Shown piece after piece: positions 1 through 10,500 of a stretch of DNA of 64,000 nucleotides (positions are counted from its first letter, which is position 1; the number at the start of each line of letters is the position of its first letter). A program made the translations under genes and the position numbers. Location: contig CAJHZI010000273.1 in NCBI GenBank assembly GCA_905160935.1, positions 99,501 through 163,500 of the forward strand, read 5' to 3'. The DNA is from Enchytraeus crypticus (taxonomy: Eukaryota; Annelida; Clitellata; Enchytraeida; Enchytraeidae). Below the pieces are notes generated by a model. It was not told the origin of the DNA and did no database searches. It saw only the letters and a list, made by a program, of their open reading frames with translations.

Positions 1-164
1 CACCTGGTAAACCTTCGCCCCTCTTGACCCCCGGCCCTTTAAAAAATTTAGAAAATATAACCATGTTGTACAATCATATTTTTTGGAATTTTATGTAATT
101 AATTAGATCTTAGTTGAATCAGTCACAACCTTTTCTCACTAACTGTATTCCGTTGCCTGGTAAA

Positions 165-240
165 GTTAAAAAAACCAAAAAATTAAGGTTAACGTCAGTT
201 TCCTCAGTCGAAAGCGATGTCAGTGACGGGTGTGCACAGG
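165..240 (-). repeat. SINE-1 tail fragment
   Basis: Reverse complement of the 3' tail of the commonest SINE-like family in the window (called SINE-1 here): GTTAACGTCAGTTTCCTCA followed by GAAAGCGATGTCAGTGACGGG. The tRNA-like head is missing, so this is a truncated copy. Confidence 0.7.
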
Positions 241-840
241 ATTTCAATAACGTTGCCTGTTGATAGAATATCGCGTGACATTTCTGTAGTGAATGATGCA
301 TCAAAATCAAAAACAAAAAATAAAAAGCATTTAAGCCACCTCGTTTACACGTCAACGTAACGCCTCAGTTATCTATTCCGGTTGCATAATGACTTCATTA
401 TATTCCTTTCGGTAAACAACACATCTGACGCCAGTAGTTGTTATTAAGCTAATTAAAAGATTATAGTAAGCTAATGTAAGTACGAAGTGTTGTACGAATG
501 ATGAGTCGAAGAGAGAAGTGTAATTACATTAGCCATCTGTGGGTCAAAGTACTGAGTGTGGACAAAATGTGATACATATCTTTTCTTTGGCAGTCATTCT
601 ATAAATTAAAATATTTAAAGTAATATTTTTCCACTTCTAATAATTTATGTTGACCTACCTATTATCCGTAAGCTATTTGCCATTTGTAATTACTGATTAG
701 AACTGACACAATTAATGCAAGAGATCTTAAAGTTACTGAAAATTAGAGTTAAATACATCAAATTAAACAAATAATGAAAGTGCTTTTTAAATATATCATA
801 TACAATTGGTATGGGTAAACAGGATTGTTGTCTCACGGAA
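241..840. other. AT-rich intergenic sequence, nothing recognised
   Basis: No coding-like stretch, no splice-flanked open frame and no repeat family found elsewhere in the window was seen here. Confidence 0.5.
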
Positions 841-930
841 AGACGCGCTTGCCCAGTAAATGTTAGTTAAAGCTGAGAAAGGCATAGGGGCCCACCTCGT
901 CATAAGCAGAATCCCCTAACAATAATGGTA
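841..930 (+). repeat. RTE-associated repeat module
   Basis: Matches 62681-62760 on the same strand and 10370-10470 on the opposite strand, sharing CCAGTAAATGT, GCATAGG and TCATAAGCAGAATCCCC. In two of the three places it lies next to the 3' end of the RTE-like element, so it is probably part of that element or of a relative. Confidence 0.55.
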
Positions 931-947
931 TATTGAGTCAAACATTT

Positions 948-1040
948 TCAGATTTTTATATGATACTCTGATCACTTGTTTCTCTTTGAGGTTAATCTTC
1001 ATTCCATATTTCGTTAATCTTCATTCCATATCGTCTACAA
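948..1040 (-). mobile_element. Non-LTR reverse transcriptase fragment
   Basis: On the minus strand this contains TATGGAATGAAGATTAAC followed by a Lys-Glu-rich stretch, matching the + strand fragment near 2130-2210, which reads LKYGMKINLKETQVIKVS. That pattern is typical of the palm/thumb region of LINE reverse transcriptases. The GTTAATCTTCATTCCATA block is directly duplicated. It is a broken remnant. Confidence 0.5.
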
Positions 1041-1051
1041 CAACAACAACA

Positions 1052-1350
1052 ACAACAACAATACGATTAGAGTGCTACTGTTGTCCATGACAACATTGTG
1101 CACTGTGATACCAAATCAAAGCCGATGAGCAGAGTGAGGGGTCCATAAACGGTGCGAGCCAAAATCCGGGTGGTCAGTCCAAAGAAGGGTACTAGCGGAA
1201 TGGAGGTTTATGTGTTGGTCTCAGTTCGTGGACGTTTGTGGGTATGAAAAGTCGAAGAGAAAGATTTCAATCGCCTATGAAACTGTTCGTGGAGTAGGAA
1301 AGGCTGATCAGGAATAGATGAAGGGGTGCGCAGAGTGGAAGGAAGAGAAT
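1052..1350 (-). repeat. LINE/SINE 3' end with (TTG)n tail (family 7)
   Basis: Begins with (AAC)n and continues with AGAGTGCTACTGTTGTCCATGA, partly matching copies at 28555-28800 and 33430-33600. On the reverse strand the family ends in GCACTCTAATTGTTGTTG, which looks like a retroposon tail with a simple-repeat terminus. Confidence 0.55.
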
Positions 1351-1361
1351 TCCAGATCCCA

Positions 1362-1409
1362 GTCTATAACATTACATAAGTAATGTTTTACATAAGTAAT
1401 GTTATAGAC
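1362..1409. repeat. Short inverted repeat
   Basis: TCTATAACATTAC and its complement GTAATGTTATAGA flank a partly repeated centre, giving a hairpin of about 48 nt. It interrupts the repeat around it and looks like a small fold-back insertion. Confidence 0.6.
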
Positions 1410-1525
1410 GATTTAAAGATCCACTCGTATGTTGACTTGAAGAGCAAGACGGAAGATAGAGAAGAGTGGAGGCGTTATATACCATGGACCTGCCAGTAGG
1501 CAGTGTACTAAGAGGGAGAGATTCA
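1410..1525 (+). mobile_element. RTE-like LINE 3' end
   Basis: Matches the 3' terminal module seen at 62780-62900: GATTTAAAGATCCACTCG, then ATGGACCTGCCAGTAGGCAG, then a GA-rich tail. In better copies this encodes the C-terminus of an RTE/BovB-type reverse transcriptase ORF (a DDLK...PWTCR...AVH pattern). Confidence 0.65.
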
Positions 1526-1651
1526 ATTGAGCAGCCGTAACACTCTCAAACTATCGATCTACCTCACTACCTTCCCATACATGTTCAACATATACTCATT
1601 CATGACTCTTTTTCTTTCACTTTTCTTTACATAACTATTTTTTCCTAAAGA

Positions 1652-1652
<1 letters not shown>

Positions 1653-1733
<81 letters not shown>
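1653..1733. repeat. (TA)n microsatellite
   Basis: About 40 uninterrupted TA dinucleotides, directly abutting the TIR-bearing element that follows. Confidence 0.95.
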
Positions 1734-1734
<1 letters not shown>

Positions 1735-1737
<3 letters not shown>

Positions 1738-3193
1738 TGGGAATCGAACCGAACCCGAACCGAATCCTAAAATCTAGAATTTTTACCGAACCGAACTCGA
1801 ACCCAGACTCTGACCGAACCGAACCCGAACCCAGACTCTGGACGAACCCGAACAGAAACCGAACCCATACTTCGTCCAAAGCGAACTGAAGAAAGGAACT
1901 CTTGGAGTTCCTTTCTTCTTCACCAGCCTGACATTAAATAAAGATGGCATGAACAATACAAATATATATGAGTTTTTGCATTTACATGTCTTACAGTATC
2001 TAACAGCATAATATATTCAGTTAAGGCTGATTCCGACAAAAATTTTAAAATGGTAGCGGTACAGAGGAATGGTAGAGGGAAGCGAGACGGGCCTACAGAA
2101 GATAAAGGATAGTCTGAATGATATGACATTGAAATATGGAATGAAGATTAATCTCAAAGAGACACAAGTGATCAAAGTATCCCGTAAAAATCTGAAAATG
2201 CTTGACTCAATCTAGATGTATTTGTTCTTGTTAAATTCAAATTATGAATTTTTTTCTAATTTTAGTGTGCTACCTTAATATTTTTGCAGCCAGATTTACA
2301 AATAGGTATATATGACATTCTATATGTGTTAAGACTATCTGGAGTAAATAATTTTGCACCATAGCAATGCAATAGTTTCATAACTATTTTCGTAACTTCA
2401 TAATTGATCTGGGAGTTTCAAATTTGAAACCCTAAGGCAAATTATGAAGCTTATTACTGGTCAGTTGATAGCAAACGGTGTATATTATGATCATTTTTCT
2501 ATGGAAGTACACGGGTACTTTACAAAATCATCTTTACTTGACATTTTTATGTTACTAAATTGCACTTTGTCTCTGAAATACTGGATCAAATTTTAGCCAA
2601 GACATTTCCACTTAATTATAAACATATCTAATATATAGGCCTATAGTGACAATACAAATTTAAAAATTGATAAAGCATTCCATTTGCTCGTTATAATCAA
2701 GGAGAATATTTCAGATACAATAATAAAGCTAATTGTCTATATTATGAACATTTGTTGGTCAACTAACAATATTTTAAGAAATGTACAGGAATAAATACCA
2801 CTTCTCTCCTTTTTTCATTGTCATATTTTTAGCCAGGTGAAAATAAGCAATTGGTAATTTGTAAGCATAAGCATAAGCAATATGGTAATTTATAAGCATA
2901 TTTACCATTAATTATTTTAAACATGTTTGTTATAATCTTGATTATTATAAGTAAAGTTAAACAATTGCAACATAATCCAAACCAAACCATTTCAAACTCG
3001 AATCGAACTCTTGCGAGTTGGAAAGCAAACCAAACCCGAACCCTTCTTAGAACCGAACCCGAACTGAACTGACCTTTCATTTTCAACGAACCGAACCGAA
3101 CTCTCAAATTGTCAACTGCTAACCGAACCCGAACCGAACTTTCATTTTCAACGAACCGAACCCGAACTCTGGAAATTCATAAAATTCCCATCT
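1735..3193. mobile_element. TIR element with GAACCGAACC subterminal repeats
   Basis: The left end reads AGATGGGAAT and the right end ATTCCCATCT, a 10-bp terminal inverted repeat. Both ends lie inside TA-rich sequence, so TA may be the target site. Subterminal arrays of GAACCGAACCCGAACC-like motifs occur at both ends but in the same orientation. The interior holds a LINE fragment and AT-rich sequence, with no transposase. A non-autonomous DNA element is the best fit; the superfamily is not determined. Confidence 0.45.
2095..2215 (+). mobile_element. Non-LTR reverse transcriptase fragment
   Basis: Translates to DSLNDMTLKYGMKINLKETQ and then VIKVSRKNLKML, resembling the LINE RT segment that follows the YADD catalytic region. 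It lies inside the TIR-bearing interval. It is short, has no start and is non-functional. Confidence 0.55.
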
Positions 3194-3199
3194 ATACTA

Positions 3200-3235
3200 T
3201 ATATACAGTATACTATATATATATATATATACATG

Positions 3236-3267
<32 letters not shown>

Positions 3268-3272
3268 GATAT

Positions 3273-3350
<78 letters not shown>
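3200..3350. repeat. (TA)n / (GA)n compound microsatellite
   Basis: Interrupted TA repeats up to about 3310, then roughly 20 GA dinucleotides. Open frames across it are only repeat read-through. Confidence 0.9.
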
Positions 3351-3355
<5 letters not shown>

Positions 3356-3939
3356 CGATTAACTCCATAAAATTTCATTCTGGATGTTATTCGCTTAGAC
3401 TATCGTTCCTGCCTACTTTTCCAAGAATATCTTTTCTAACTCAAATTCATGGATAACTTTCGCTTATTTTCTATTTTCGGGTAATATATTCTCAACTCTC
3501 AAAATGTTCGCTGTGTCATTAAAATAACAAATAAAGCTTCGTAGATAAATAATAATGGCACGCAAATTTTCCTAATAATTGATTGCATTAAAGCCAAATC
3601 TAATCCTAATAAAATTGGAAATTGGACCACTTCCGAAGTGAATTATTAGCATAAAATCGATCAGTGCAGAAGAATTATATTTAATTAGATGAAATTGATA
3701 TGCCTAATTTTTCTTCTCAAGCAAGGCTGAATGGTAGGAGATCAGCTGTTCCATGCACTTCTCTTTCTTCTTTTATCACTTTGTCGTAAGTTGATTTACA
3801 AAAGAAAAGAGGTCGAGCGACCAAGTACTCCCCCACCTTCTAACTCACATTTTTTATTTCTCACTAATTCTTCAGGTTCCATTATCCAAGAGTGTGAGAA
3901 ACGTTCCGAAATAAGGGTGGCATATTTTTGAAATATTCA

Positions 3940-4290
3940 TTTAAAATATATAAAAATATGTAAAATATATAAAAAATAAATGATTTATTTAAAAACGAAT
4001 CATTTGTCAATGAATCATTTGTCAGAATCATTTATCAACAAAGTATTTATCAATGACAATGAATCAATTGTCAAATTTATTTACAGAAGAAAAGAAGACA
4101 ATCATTGACAATCAATTGTCAATGAATAATTTGTCTACAATTCATCTGTTATTGAATCACTTGTCAATTATATATCTCTAAATGAATCATTTGTCGGGTC
4201 TAATATTTCAGTTGTTCAAATGTCAGATTATCGTTTGTCAACGGATATATTTTGTCAGTTAATCATTCTGTAAGGATTATTTGTCAGAAA
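3940..4290. repeat. Degenerate minisatellite (ATCATTTGTCA-like)
   Basis: GAATCATTTGTCAATGAATC-like units recur with strong divergence. No coding potential. Confidence 0.7.
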
Positions 4291-4339
4291 TTTTACTTTC
4301 CTTTGCACGAGTTCAATATGCCGATAAAGCACATACGTC

Positions 4340-4410
4340 ATACTCTCATTATCAATCAATCAATAAGAGTTTAACGTCCGGTTTCTCGCAATAAGGCAAT
4401 GTCAGGGACG
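4340..4410 (-). repeat. Shared-tail retroposon fragment with (TGAT)n end
   Basis: Begins ATCAATCAATCAATAAGAGT and then TTTAACGTCCGGTTTCTCGC. It is the reverse complement of the tail at 21885-21955, and both match the LINE/SINE shared tail with a TGAT-type terminus. Confidence 0.65.
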
Positions 4411-4589
4411 AGTATTTATGAAGATAAGCTAAAGCCAAGTCAGTTTCCTTCTCGATAACATGTTATAATTGACAACATCGAGCACTATTAACATAAATCC
4501 AAGACGACTATTAAAAGCAAGAAATCATCCAACAGGAACACCGACGACTTAGATTTTTCACTAACCAAAAAACCTAGAACAATAAAAAA

Positions 4590-4655
4590 GCTAGCAAAGC
4601 TAAGGTTAACGTCAGTTTCCTCACTCTAAAGCGATGTCAATGACGGGCGAAACAA
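4590..4655 (-). repeat. SINE-1 tail fragment
   Basis: Contains GCTAAGGTTAACGTCAGTTT and CTCACTCTAAAGCGATGTCA, the SINE-1 tail read in reverse. Confidence 0.75.
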
Positions 4656-4749
4656 TAAAACCAAATAAAAAACAATATAGATTTTGGGGTGCAAGGGGAC
4701 TTGCCCCAATCTCTCTAGGCTGTCAAGATGATGGCAATGTTGATCATTG

Positions 4750-4885
4750 GCTGGAGCCAGTGGCGACGTCGGTAAGATACTCGACCGCGGATCAGTATGT
4801 GCGGGGTTCAATTCCTGAGCTCGCCCGTCACTGATATCGCATTAGTGTGAGGAAACTGACGTTAACATTAGCTTTACTTTACATG
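4750..4885 (+). mobile_element. SINE-1 copy (tRNA-like head, LINE-like tail)
   Basis: Head GGCTGGAGCCAGTGGCGACG, then GATACTCGACCGCGGATCAG. A pol III B-box-like GGGGTTCAATTCC follows, then the tail GTGAGGAAACTGACGTTAAC. The head looks tRNA-derived, while the tail matches the L2-like LINE at 51575-53190. Confidence 0.8.
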
Positions 4886-5084
4886 GAGACGTTGGTCGCT
4901 GGTTGGAGTGATTGATGGCCCTGAGCCTCGAGTAATTGAGTTTCACTGAGGCTGATTTGTTTCATTCAGTACTCGATTTGTTTTAACGGCGGGACGGGCG
5001 CACGTCCGCGACCACTTCTCTCTTTCTCGTTCCCGCCCCCTCTGAACCCTCCCCCCCCCCCCATCAAAATACTCTATTTGAATG

Positions 5085-5460
5085 TCTCAGTAGTTTGGTG
5101 ACGTCATGAAGTTTTAAATGACTGATCATGATTTTTGCACCGTTTTTAGACATTCTTTATGCTCGCCGGCTTGATTTTGTCTCTATAGTGCTCGATGTTG
5201 TCATTGGTGACTATAGCAGTCTAATTGTTGTTGTTATTATTATATTATATTATTATTATTATTAGTAGTAGTAGTATTCCTCTGGTCAATAGAACTTTTG
5301 TGGGTTCATATCCCGGCCGTGTTGATCTGAGAGCAAAATCTCAGACATTTACAGGCCTGCTTACACGGAACTTACTTTCTTTTTATAGATACGTCATCTG
5401 AAGTGGTTTACCATTGCTGTACTTGGTTACGGCTTAGTTGTCTAGTCAGAGAGATATTGA
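5085..5460 (+). mobile_element. SINE-2 copy interrupted by a family 7 retroposon
   Basis: The SINE-2 head (GACGTCATGAAGTTTTAAATGA) is followed at about 5135-5275 by the family 7 module (CTCGCCGGCTTGATTTTGTC ... TCTAATTGTTGTTG and an ATT-rich tail). SINE-2 then resumes with TTGTGGGTTCATATCCCGGC. The last 78 bp repeat about 409 bp downstream. This looks like a nested insertion. Confidence 0.65.
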
Positions 5461-5639
5461 TTTTTGTTATAACTCAAACTCTAAAACACCAATTGCACTG
5501 ACATCAAACCAAAAATAGAGAAACGTAAGAAAAATGAGACAAAAATAAAATACATCATCAGATAGTTCGTATCAACATGAACAACAGCCGTCTAGTCTAG
5601 TCGCCTCTTGAAATTAATGCAGTTGAACGTTTGATCTGT

Positions 5640-5870
5640 TCTTCAGTGTCTCTACCACGAGATGTATAGTGACGGATCTTAGAATCCCAGCCGCGCTGAG
5701 CTGAGAGTAAAATCTCGGACATACACTGGACTGCTTATACGGAAATGGACTAAATTTCCTAACGATTTAAACATGTAACCGTTTTCTTTTTACAGATGCG
5801 GCATCTGAAGTGGTTTACCATTGCTGTACTTCGTTACGGCTTAGTTGTCTAGTCAGAGAGATATTGTTTA
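5640..5870 (+). mobile_element. SINE-2 copy
   Basis: Contains AATCCCAGCCGCGCTGAGCT (a B-box-like promoter in better copies), AAAATCTCGGACAT and CTTATACGGAAATGGAC. Its 3' segment (GGCATCTGAAGTGGTTTACC ... CTAGTCAGAGAGATATTG) duplicates 5381-5458. Confidence 0.7.
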
Positions 5871-5999
5871 ACTTAAATTATGTGTCTATATTTTCACGTT
5901 TATGATGTTCAATTGTGCAATATCCTAATCATTTTAATATTTGAACTTGCTAAATGTACCTTTGTGTATATTTTAATATGAATACTTCCTTCTGCTTTT

Positions 6000-6195
6000 A
6001 AATTCGGAATATGTAAGTGCCACTTGTGGCCTTTATCTCCGTTCATGCGCTGATGCTGTTTGTGTACAATTGTAAAGTCTATGTTTGTGACATGGGTCTG
6101 ACAAATAAATAAATAAAAATAAATAAATGTGGTATTAAGAGTGATAGATATTAATATTGCTGATCATTTCACAATAATGCGTGCTTACGTTTTAC
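6000..6195 (+). mobile_element. Retroposon 3' end with (AAAT)n tail
   Basis: AATTCGGAATATGTAAGTGC and the following block recur at 33825-33930; here it ends in AAATAAATAAATAAA, a typical LINE/SINE terminus. A short SINE-2 tail (GATCATTTCACAATAATGCG) follows. Confidence 0.6.
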
Positions 6196-6224
6196 TTTTA
6201 CTTCTTTCTTTACTCAAAGAATTA

Positions 6225-6360
6225 AAAAAAGCTAAAGCTAAGCTAATAGTCAGTTTTCTCACTCGAAAGCGATGTCAGTGACGGGAGAACCCAGGATTTG
6301 AACCCGCACATACTGATCTGCGGTCGAATATCTTACCGACTTCGCCACTGGCTCCAGCCG
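6225..6360 (-). mobile_element. SINE-1 copy
   Basis: Reverse complement of the full SINE-1: tail TCAGTTTTCTCACTCGAAAG, B-box region AGGATTTGAACCCGCACATA, and head CGCCACTGGCTCCAGCC. Confidence 0.8.
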
Positions 6361-6756
6361 TTTTATAGGCGACCAATGGGGGAGGGGGTACTGCCCCACT
6401 GGACCCGTGGCCGGGTTCACGCCTGGTTACATTCATTGCTCAAACAATCGTTTATATCTTTGTTGGTCCGTCTTTTGATCAAATCATAGATGATGTGAAG
6501 TTGCGTTTACTGTGTATCTGAACTAGCCAAATAAACGGAAAATAAAGTCGTAATTGGAAAATTCAATAATCATAAACTTTCAATATCTCTAAATGACATC
6601 GAACAGTCGCAACAGTAAAACTTGATTCATCAAATGATAGCAAATTTTCCATGTGCCATTTCTTTCTTAGAATGTCAGATAACTTTAATAACAGTGCTTA
6701 TTAAGTAAGCATAAAACGGGGAGATTATGAAAGAGATGGTCAATAATAAAGAAAGC

Positions 6757-6881
6757 TGCAAAGCTAATGTTAACGACAGTTTCCTCACTAGAAAGCGATG
6801 TCAGTAACCGGCGAGCCCAGGATTTGAACCCGCACATACTGATCCGCGGTCGAGTATCTTACCGACATCGCCACTTTCTCA
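6757..6881 (-). mobile_element. SINE-1 copy, left arm of an inverted pair
   Basis: Reverse-oriented SINE-1 ending at its head (GACATCGCCACT). It directly joins a perfect hairpin, beyond which another SINE-1 lies in the opposite orientation. Confidence 0.8.
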
Positions 6882-6949
6882 GCTCCTACTGTTCGAAACT
6901 CTCAGCCTCTCAGGAGGCTGAGAGTTTCGAACAGTAGGAGCTGAGAAAG
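6874..6949. repeat. Perfect 36-bp inverted repeat with 4-nt loop
   Basis: CTTTCTCAGCTCCTACTGTT continues to AGCCTC, then TCAG, then the exact complement back to GAGCTGAGAAAG. The arms are 36 of 36 identical. It sits between two head-to-head SINE-1 copies. It could be a fold-back insertion, the centre of a larger inverted duplication, or a hairpin RNA source. Confidence 0.9.
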
Positions 6950-6961
6950 ACATTAAATATA

Positions 6962-7100
6962 CTGGCTGGAGCCAGTGGCGAAGTCGCTAGGATACTCGAC
7001 CGCGGATCAGTAAGTGCGGGGTTCAAATCCTGGACTCGCCCGTCACTGACATCGCTTTCGAGTGAGGAAACTGACGTTAACCTTACCTTTTTTTAGCTTT
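6962..7100 (+). mobile_element. SINE-1 copy, right arm of an inverted pair
   Basis: GGCTGGAGCCAGTGGCGAAG through the B-box-like GGGGTTCAAATCC to GAGGAAACTGACGTTAACC, followed by CTTTTTTTAGCTTT. Confidence 0.85.
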
Positions 7101-7339
7101 ACCCGTCTGTAATAAGCTGTAGTGAATAGATAACGATAGATTATTGACGATGTCTAAGCAGATATTAAGATCAAATTTAAAGGTGTTCAAAAACATTATA
7201 GAGAATGAAATCTCGAATCTTCACTAAACCGGATATTTGCTTTGATCTACATAAAGATATAGCCTTAGGAATGATAGAAGTCATCATAAATGCGCAATTA
7301 ATTTTAATGCTCCTAATGTTTAGATTAGCTTTAAAAAAC

Positions 7340-7475
7340 TGGTAAAGCTAAGGTTAACGTCAGTTTCCTCACTCGAAAGCGTTGTCAGTGACGGACGAGC
7401 CCAGGATTTGAACCACGCACATGCTGATCCGCGATCGAGTATCTTACCGACTTCGCCACTGGCTCCAGCCAGATT
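7340..7475 (-). mobile_element. SINE-1 copy
   Basis: Starts GGTAAAGCTAAGGTTAACGT and ends GACTTCGCCACTGGCTCCAG, the full family in reverse orientation. Confidence 0.85.
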
Positions 7476-7479
7476 TAGA

Positions 7480-8270
7480 TGAGATTAGCTTGTTAACCCA
7501 GACCTGCATTGACTCGAGAGCAACTTGCTGATTTTTCTCATTAGCTACACATTGGCAAATGTTGCCAAGTGTTCTCTTATCATTATAACTTGAATATAGA
7601 CGTCGTCCTCACAGCATGGAGCTCTTTGAATAGGGTTCAATGACACTTATGTACATGTAAAATTTAGTAACTGTCGCTTTCCTTAATATTTCTGCGACAT
7701 TAAATTCTCAGACAGAGGCGAAGATTTGTTATACAATCGCGGCTGAGAGAAAATAATACTGGAAGAAAATAGATTTTCTGCTGAAAATAAGCTAAAACGT
7801 TTCCTGTATAAGTCTGAAAAAATGATAATAATTGTGATATTTTTCCAATATAATGAAATACAATATCTTGCTTAGTATGAAGAAGTCGTATTCGGATTGC
7901 TAAAGAATAGACCAAAGCGTCTATAGAAAAGACTGCACGTGTCGTAAAAGGCGACAAAAATCAAAGATCCAAACTAACGTCAGAATGTGTATTTCATCTA
8001 AAACTTGGTGAAATCCTAGGCTCAAGTGACTGCTACAAAATGTTCTAAAACGAATAGATAGATGAAAGTCTATGCGTGTCCCTTCCCGACTGGTATAGGA
8101 TTCAGGAGTAGAAGATGATGATGATAGTAATGAATACATTCTTCGTGCTTAGTAGGATGAAGCCAGAGATGTGGTTCAACATAAGCGGTAATCAGTAAAA
8201 TTACGTTTATAAAAGCAATTGCGCTATTTAATTTATATTCATTCTCGGAATTTTAGCAAATTTTGAATGT
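7480..8270. other. Intergenic sequence with one repeat fragment
   Basis: No gene seen. Around 7895-7975 there is a fragment (AGAATAGACC ... CACGTGTCGTAAAAGGCGAC) that recurs at 20125-20180 and, more degenerate, at 38970-39000. Confidence 0.5.
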
Positions 8271-8271
8271 C

Positions 8272-8500
8272 TTAATAGCGTAGGAGTAACGTCATGAAGT
8301 TTTAAATGACAGATCCTGAGGTGAATTGAACTCTCGTGGGTTCGAATCCCAGCCGCGCTGATCTGAGAATAATATTTCAGACATTCACTGGACTGGCTTT
8401 ACGGAAAATGGACAAAAATTGCCTAACGGATTGAACATGGGGTATTAAAGGTGATAGATATCAACGTAGCTGATCATTTGACTATAATGTGTGTTATTAT
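8272..8500 (+). mobile_element. SINE-2 copy
   Basis: Nearly complete: AACGTCATGAAGTTTTAAAT, B-box-like GTGGGTTCGAATCCCAGCCG, AGACATTCACTGGACTGGCT, then CGTAGCTGATCATTTGACTA. Confidence 0.8.
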
Positions 8501-8581
8501 TGTTATTATTATTGTTAAACAATTACAAAATGTTAAAATTTACTTTAATTAAATCAAATATGTAAAACTGGGAAGCACGGG

Positions 8582-8582
<1 letters not shown>

Positions 8583-8615
<33 letters not shown>

Positions 8616-8636
8616 CGATGATGATGATGATGATGA
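8583..8636. repeat. (GAT)n microsatellite
   Basis: About 17 GAT units with one GAC interruption. Confidence 0.95.
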
Positions 8637-8945
8637 ATTAAAGCAAATATTTAATAATTTAAAGCAAAAAGAATGTGCAATAGATTAAGTATGCATCATA
8701 GTGCAGTCTGGATTTATATGACAAATATATGAATTGTGAATGAAAGCCAGAGGTGAAGGTTCTGTATTACGTGATGAGATTTCTAAAGATGAGCTTAGAT
8801 TATAGTGTGACAGCTTTAAATTACACAGGATCCTGTGAGGTGACGGATTTCAGCAAAAAGATAATTCTTTTTTTCTTAAAAAGTAGCTATATTGTCCTAT
8901 TATCAGTCGATCTCGGCTGAAACAGTTAATCAAAACGTAGCTGGA

Positions 8946-9237
8946 TTAATTATAATCATAATTATTATTAGTTATTAAAATTATAATCATAATTATTGTT
9001 AGTTATTAAAATTATAATCATAATTATTATTAGTTATTAAAATTATAATCGTAATTATTATTAGTTATTAAAATTATAATCATAATTATTGTTAGTTATT
9101 AAAATTATAATCATAATTATTGTTAGTTATTAAAATTATAATCATAATTATTGTTAGTTATTAAAATTATAATCATAATTATTATTAGTTATTAAAATTA
9201 TAATCATAATTATTATTAGTTATTAAAATTATAATCA
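8946..9237. repeat. 31-bp AT-only minisatellite
   Basis: About nine copies of a 31-bp unit containing TTATTAAAATTATAATCATA followed by ATTATTATTAG, with a few G/A substitutions. The unit is itself partly palindromic. Confidence 0.9.
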
Positions 9238-9374
9238 GATAATTTTATTATATATAATTATAATTAAAATTTAAATTAATATAACTATAATTGTAATTGT
9301 AATTAATATAAATATAAAGATTGTTGATAATTATTCCTTTATTCCACTTAACGTTATAATAATGAAGGTTTAAC

Positions 9375-9540
9375 AAAATGTTTAATAATAATAAAGGTTT
9401 AACGTCCGATTCCTCATCCAAGTATGATGTCAGGTACGTCCCCACAGCACACATCACTACAGGTCAATTCATCCAAACCGATCTGCAAAAGAAATGTGCT
9501 GAGGAGGATTACTTATCAGTGACTATCAGATGCTTGTAAG
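9375..9540 (-). mobile_element. L2-like LINE 3' tail
   Basis: AATAATAATAAAGGTTTAAC, then CCAAGTATGATGTCAGGTAC, then TGCAAAAGAAATGTGCTGAG: the reverse complement of the 3' end of the L2-like LINE copy at 52980-53160. 5'-truncated. Confidence 0.75.
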
Positions 9541-9559
9541 CTTCTCTTTATTTCTTTCT

Positions 9560-9700
9560 CTTTTCCTTCGAACTGGATTTCAAAATTTTGGAATTTGCAC
9601 CTTTTTGGACTTTCAATTTTCTCGCCGGCTTGATATGCTCTTAAAAGTGCTAGAGGTTCTCATTGATGACACTAGCGGCATAATTGTTGATATAGGTTAT
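9560..9700 (+). repeat. Family 7 retroposon fragment
   Basis: TTTGCACCTTTTTGGACTTT ... CTCGCCGGCTTGATATGCTC ... GGCATAATTGTTGATAT, a degenerate version of the family 7 3' end. Confidence 0.6.
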
Positions 9701-10136
9701 ATATTGTAAAATTACTGCACTGAATACCTTAGTAGGATATGTAAACGATAAAGTAGCCATATATTGAGCATAATTGGTTTTAAAATATAGTTTACTGTAC
9801 CATGATTACGTGTATTTACTGTACAATATAATCTGCGAATGAGTGGGCACAAGAAGACATAGATATGTATTTGCTAAAACAATTGATAGTTCGATTAACA
9901 AATGTGCTATTGATTAATCAAATAACTCATTATTGAATGACTGAGTTATCTGTTGATAGTGTCTAATTGATTGAATGATTAATTTATTGGCTGATCGGTT
10001 ACTTCATTAATTGACAGACTAACTGATAGATTGATTGATTTAAATAACTTACATAAATAAGAAAGTTAATGATAGTAATTTATTGTTTTCTAAATGTTGC
10101 AGACTATTTTGTTGAAAAACTATAAACACGTATATA

Positions 10137-10177
<41 letters not shown>

Positions 10178-10239
10178 AATTTCTCATTACTTTACATTTA
10201 TATTACAAGGTACAGGGGCTATGCAAGTGCTATAATAAT

Positions 10240-10500
10240 ACTCGTTCTCAGTGCACTGCCTAATGGCAGGTCCACGATACATAACGCCCCTCTAATATTC
10301 GTTGTCTTCCTTTTTTCATGTCTACATACGAGGTGAACTTTAAATCCTCTAACAATAAGCAGTTAATTCTTATTATTATACACCTTATTGTTTCGGGATT
10401 CTGCTTATAACGAGGTGGGCACCATATTCCTTCCTTAGCTCTGACTAACATTTACTGGGCAGGGGAGTCATTCCCTGAGAAAATAATCCTGTTTACCCAA
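10240..10500 (-). mobile_element. RTE-like LINE 3' end and associated module
   Basis: AGTGCACTGCCTAATGGCAG followed by TCCACGATA is the reverse of the RTE-like 3' end. It continues into GGATTCTGCTTATAACGAGG and TTTACTGGGCAGGGGA, the module also seen at 841-930. Confidence 0.65.
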
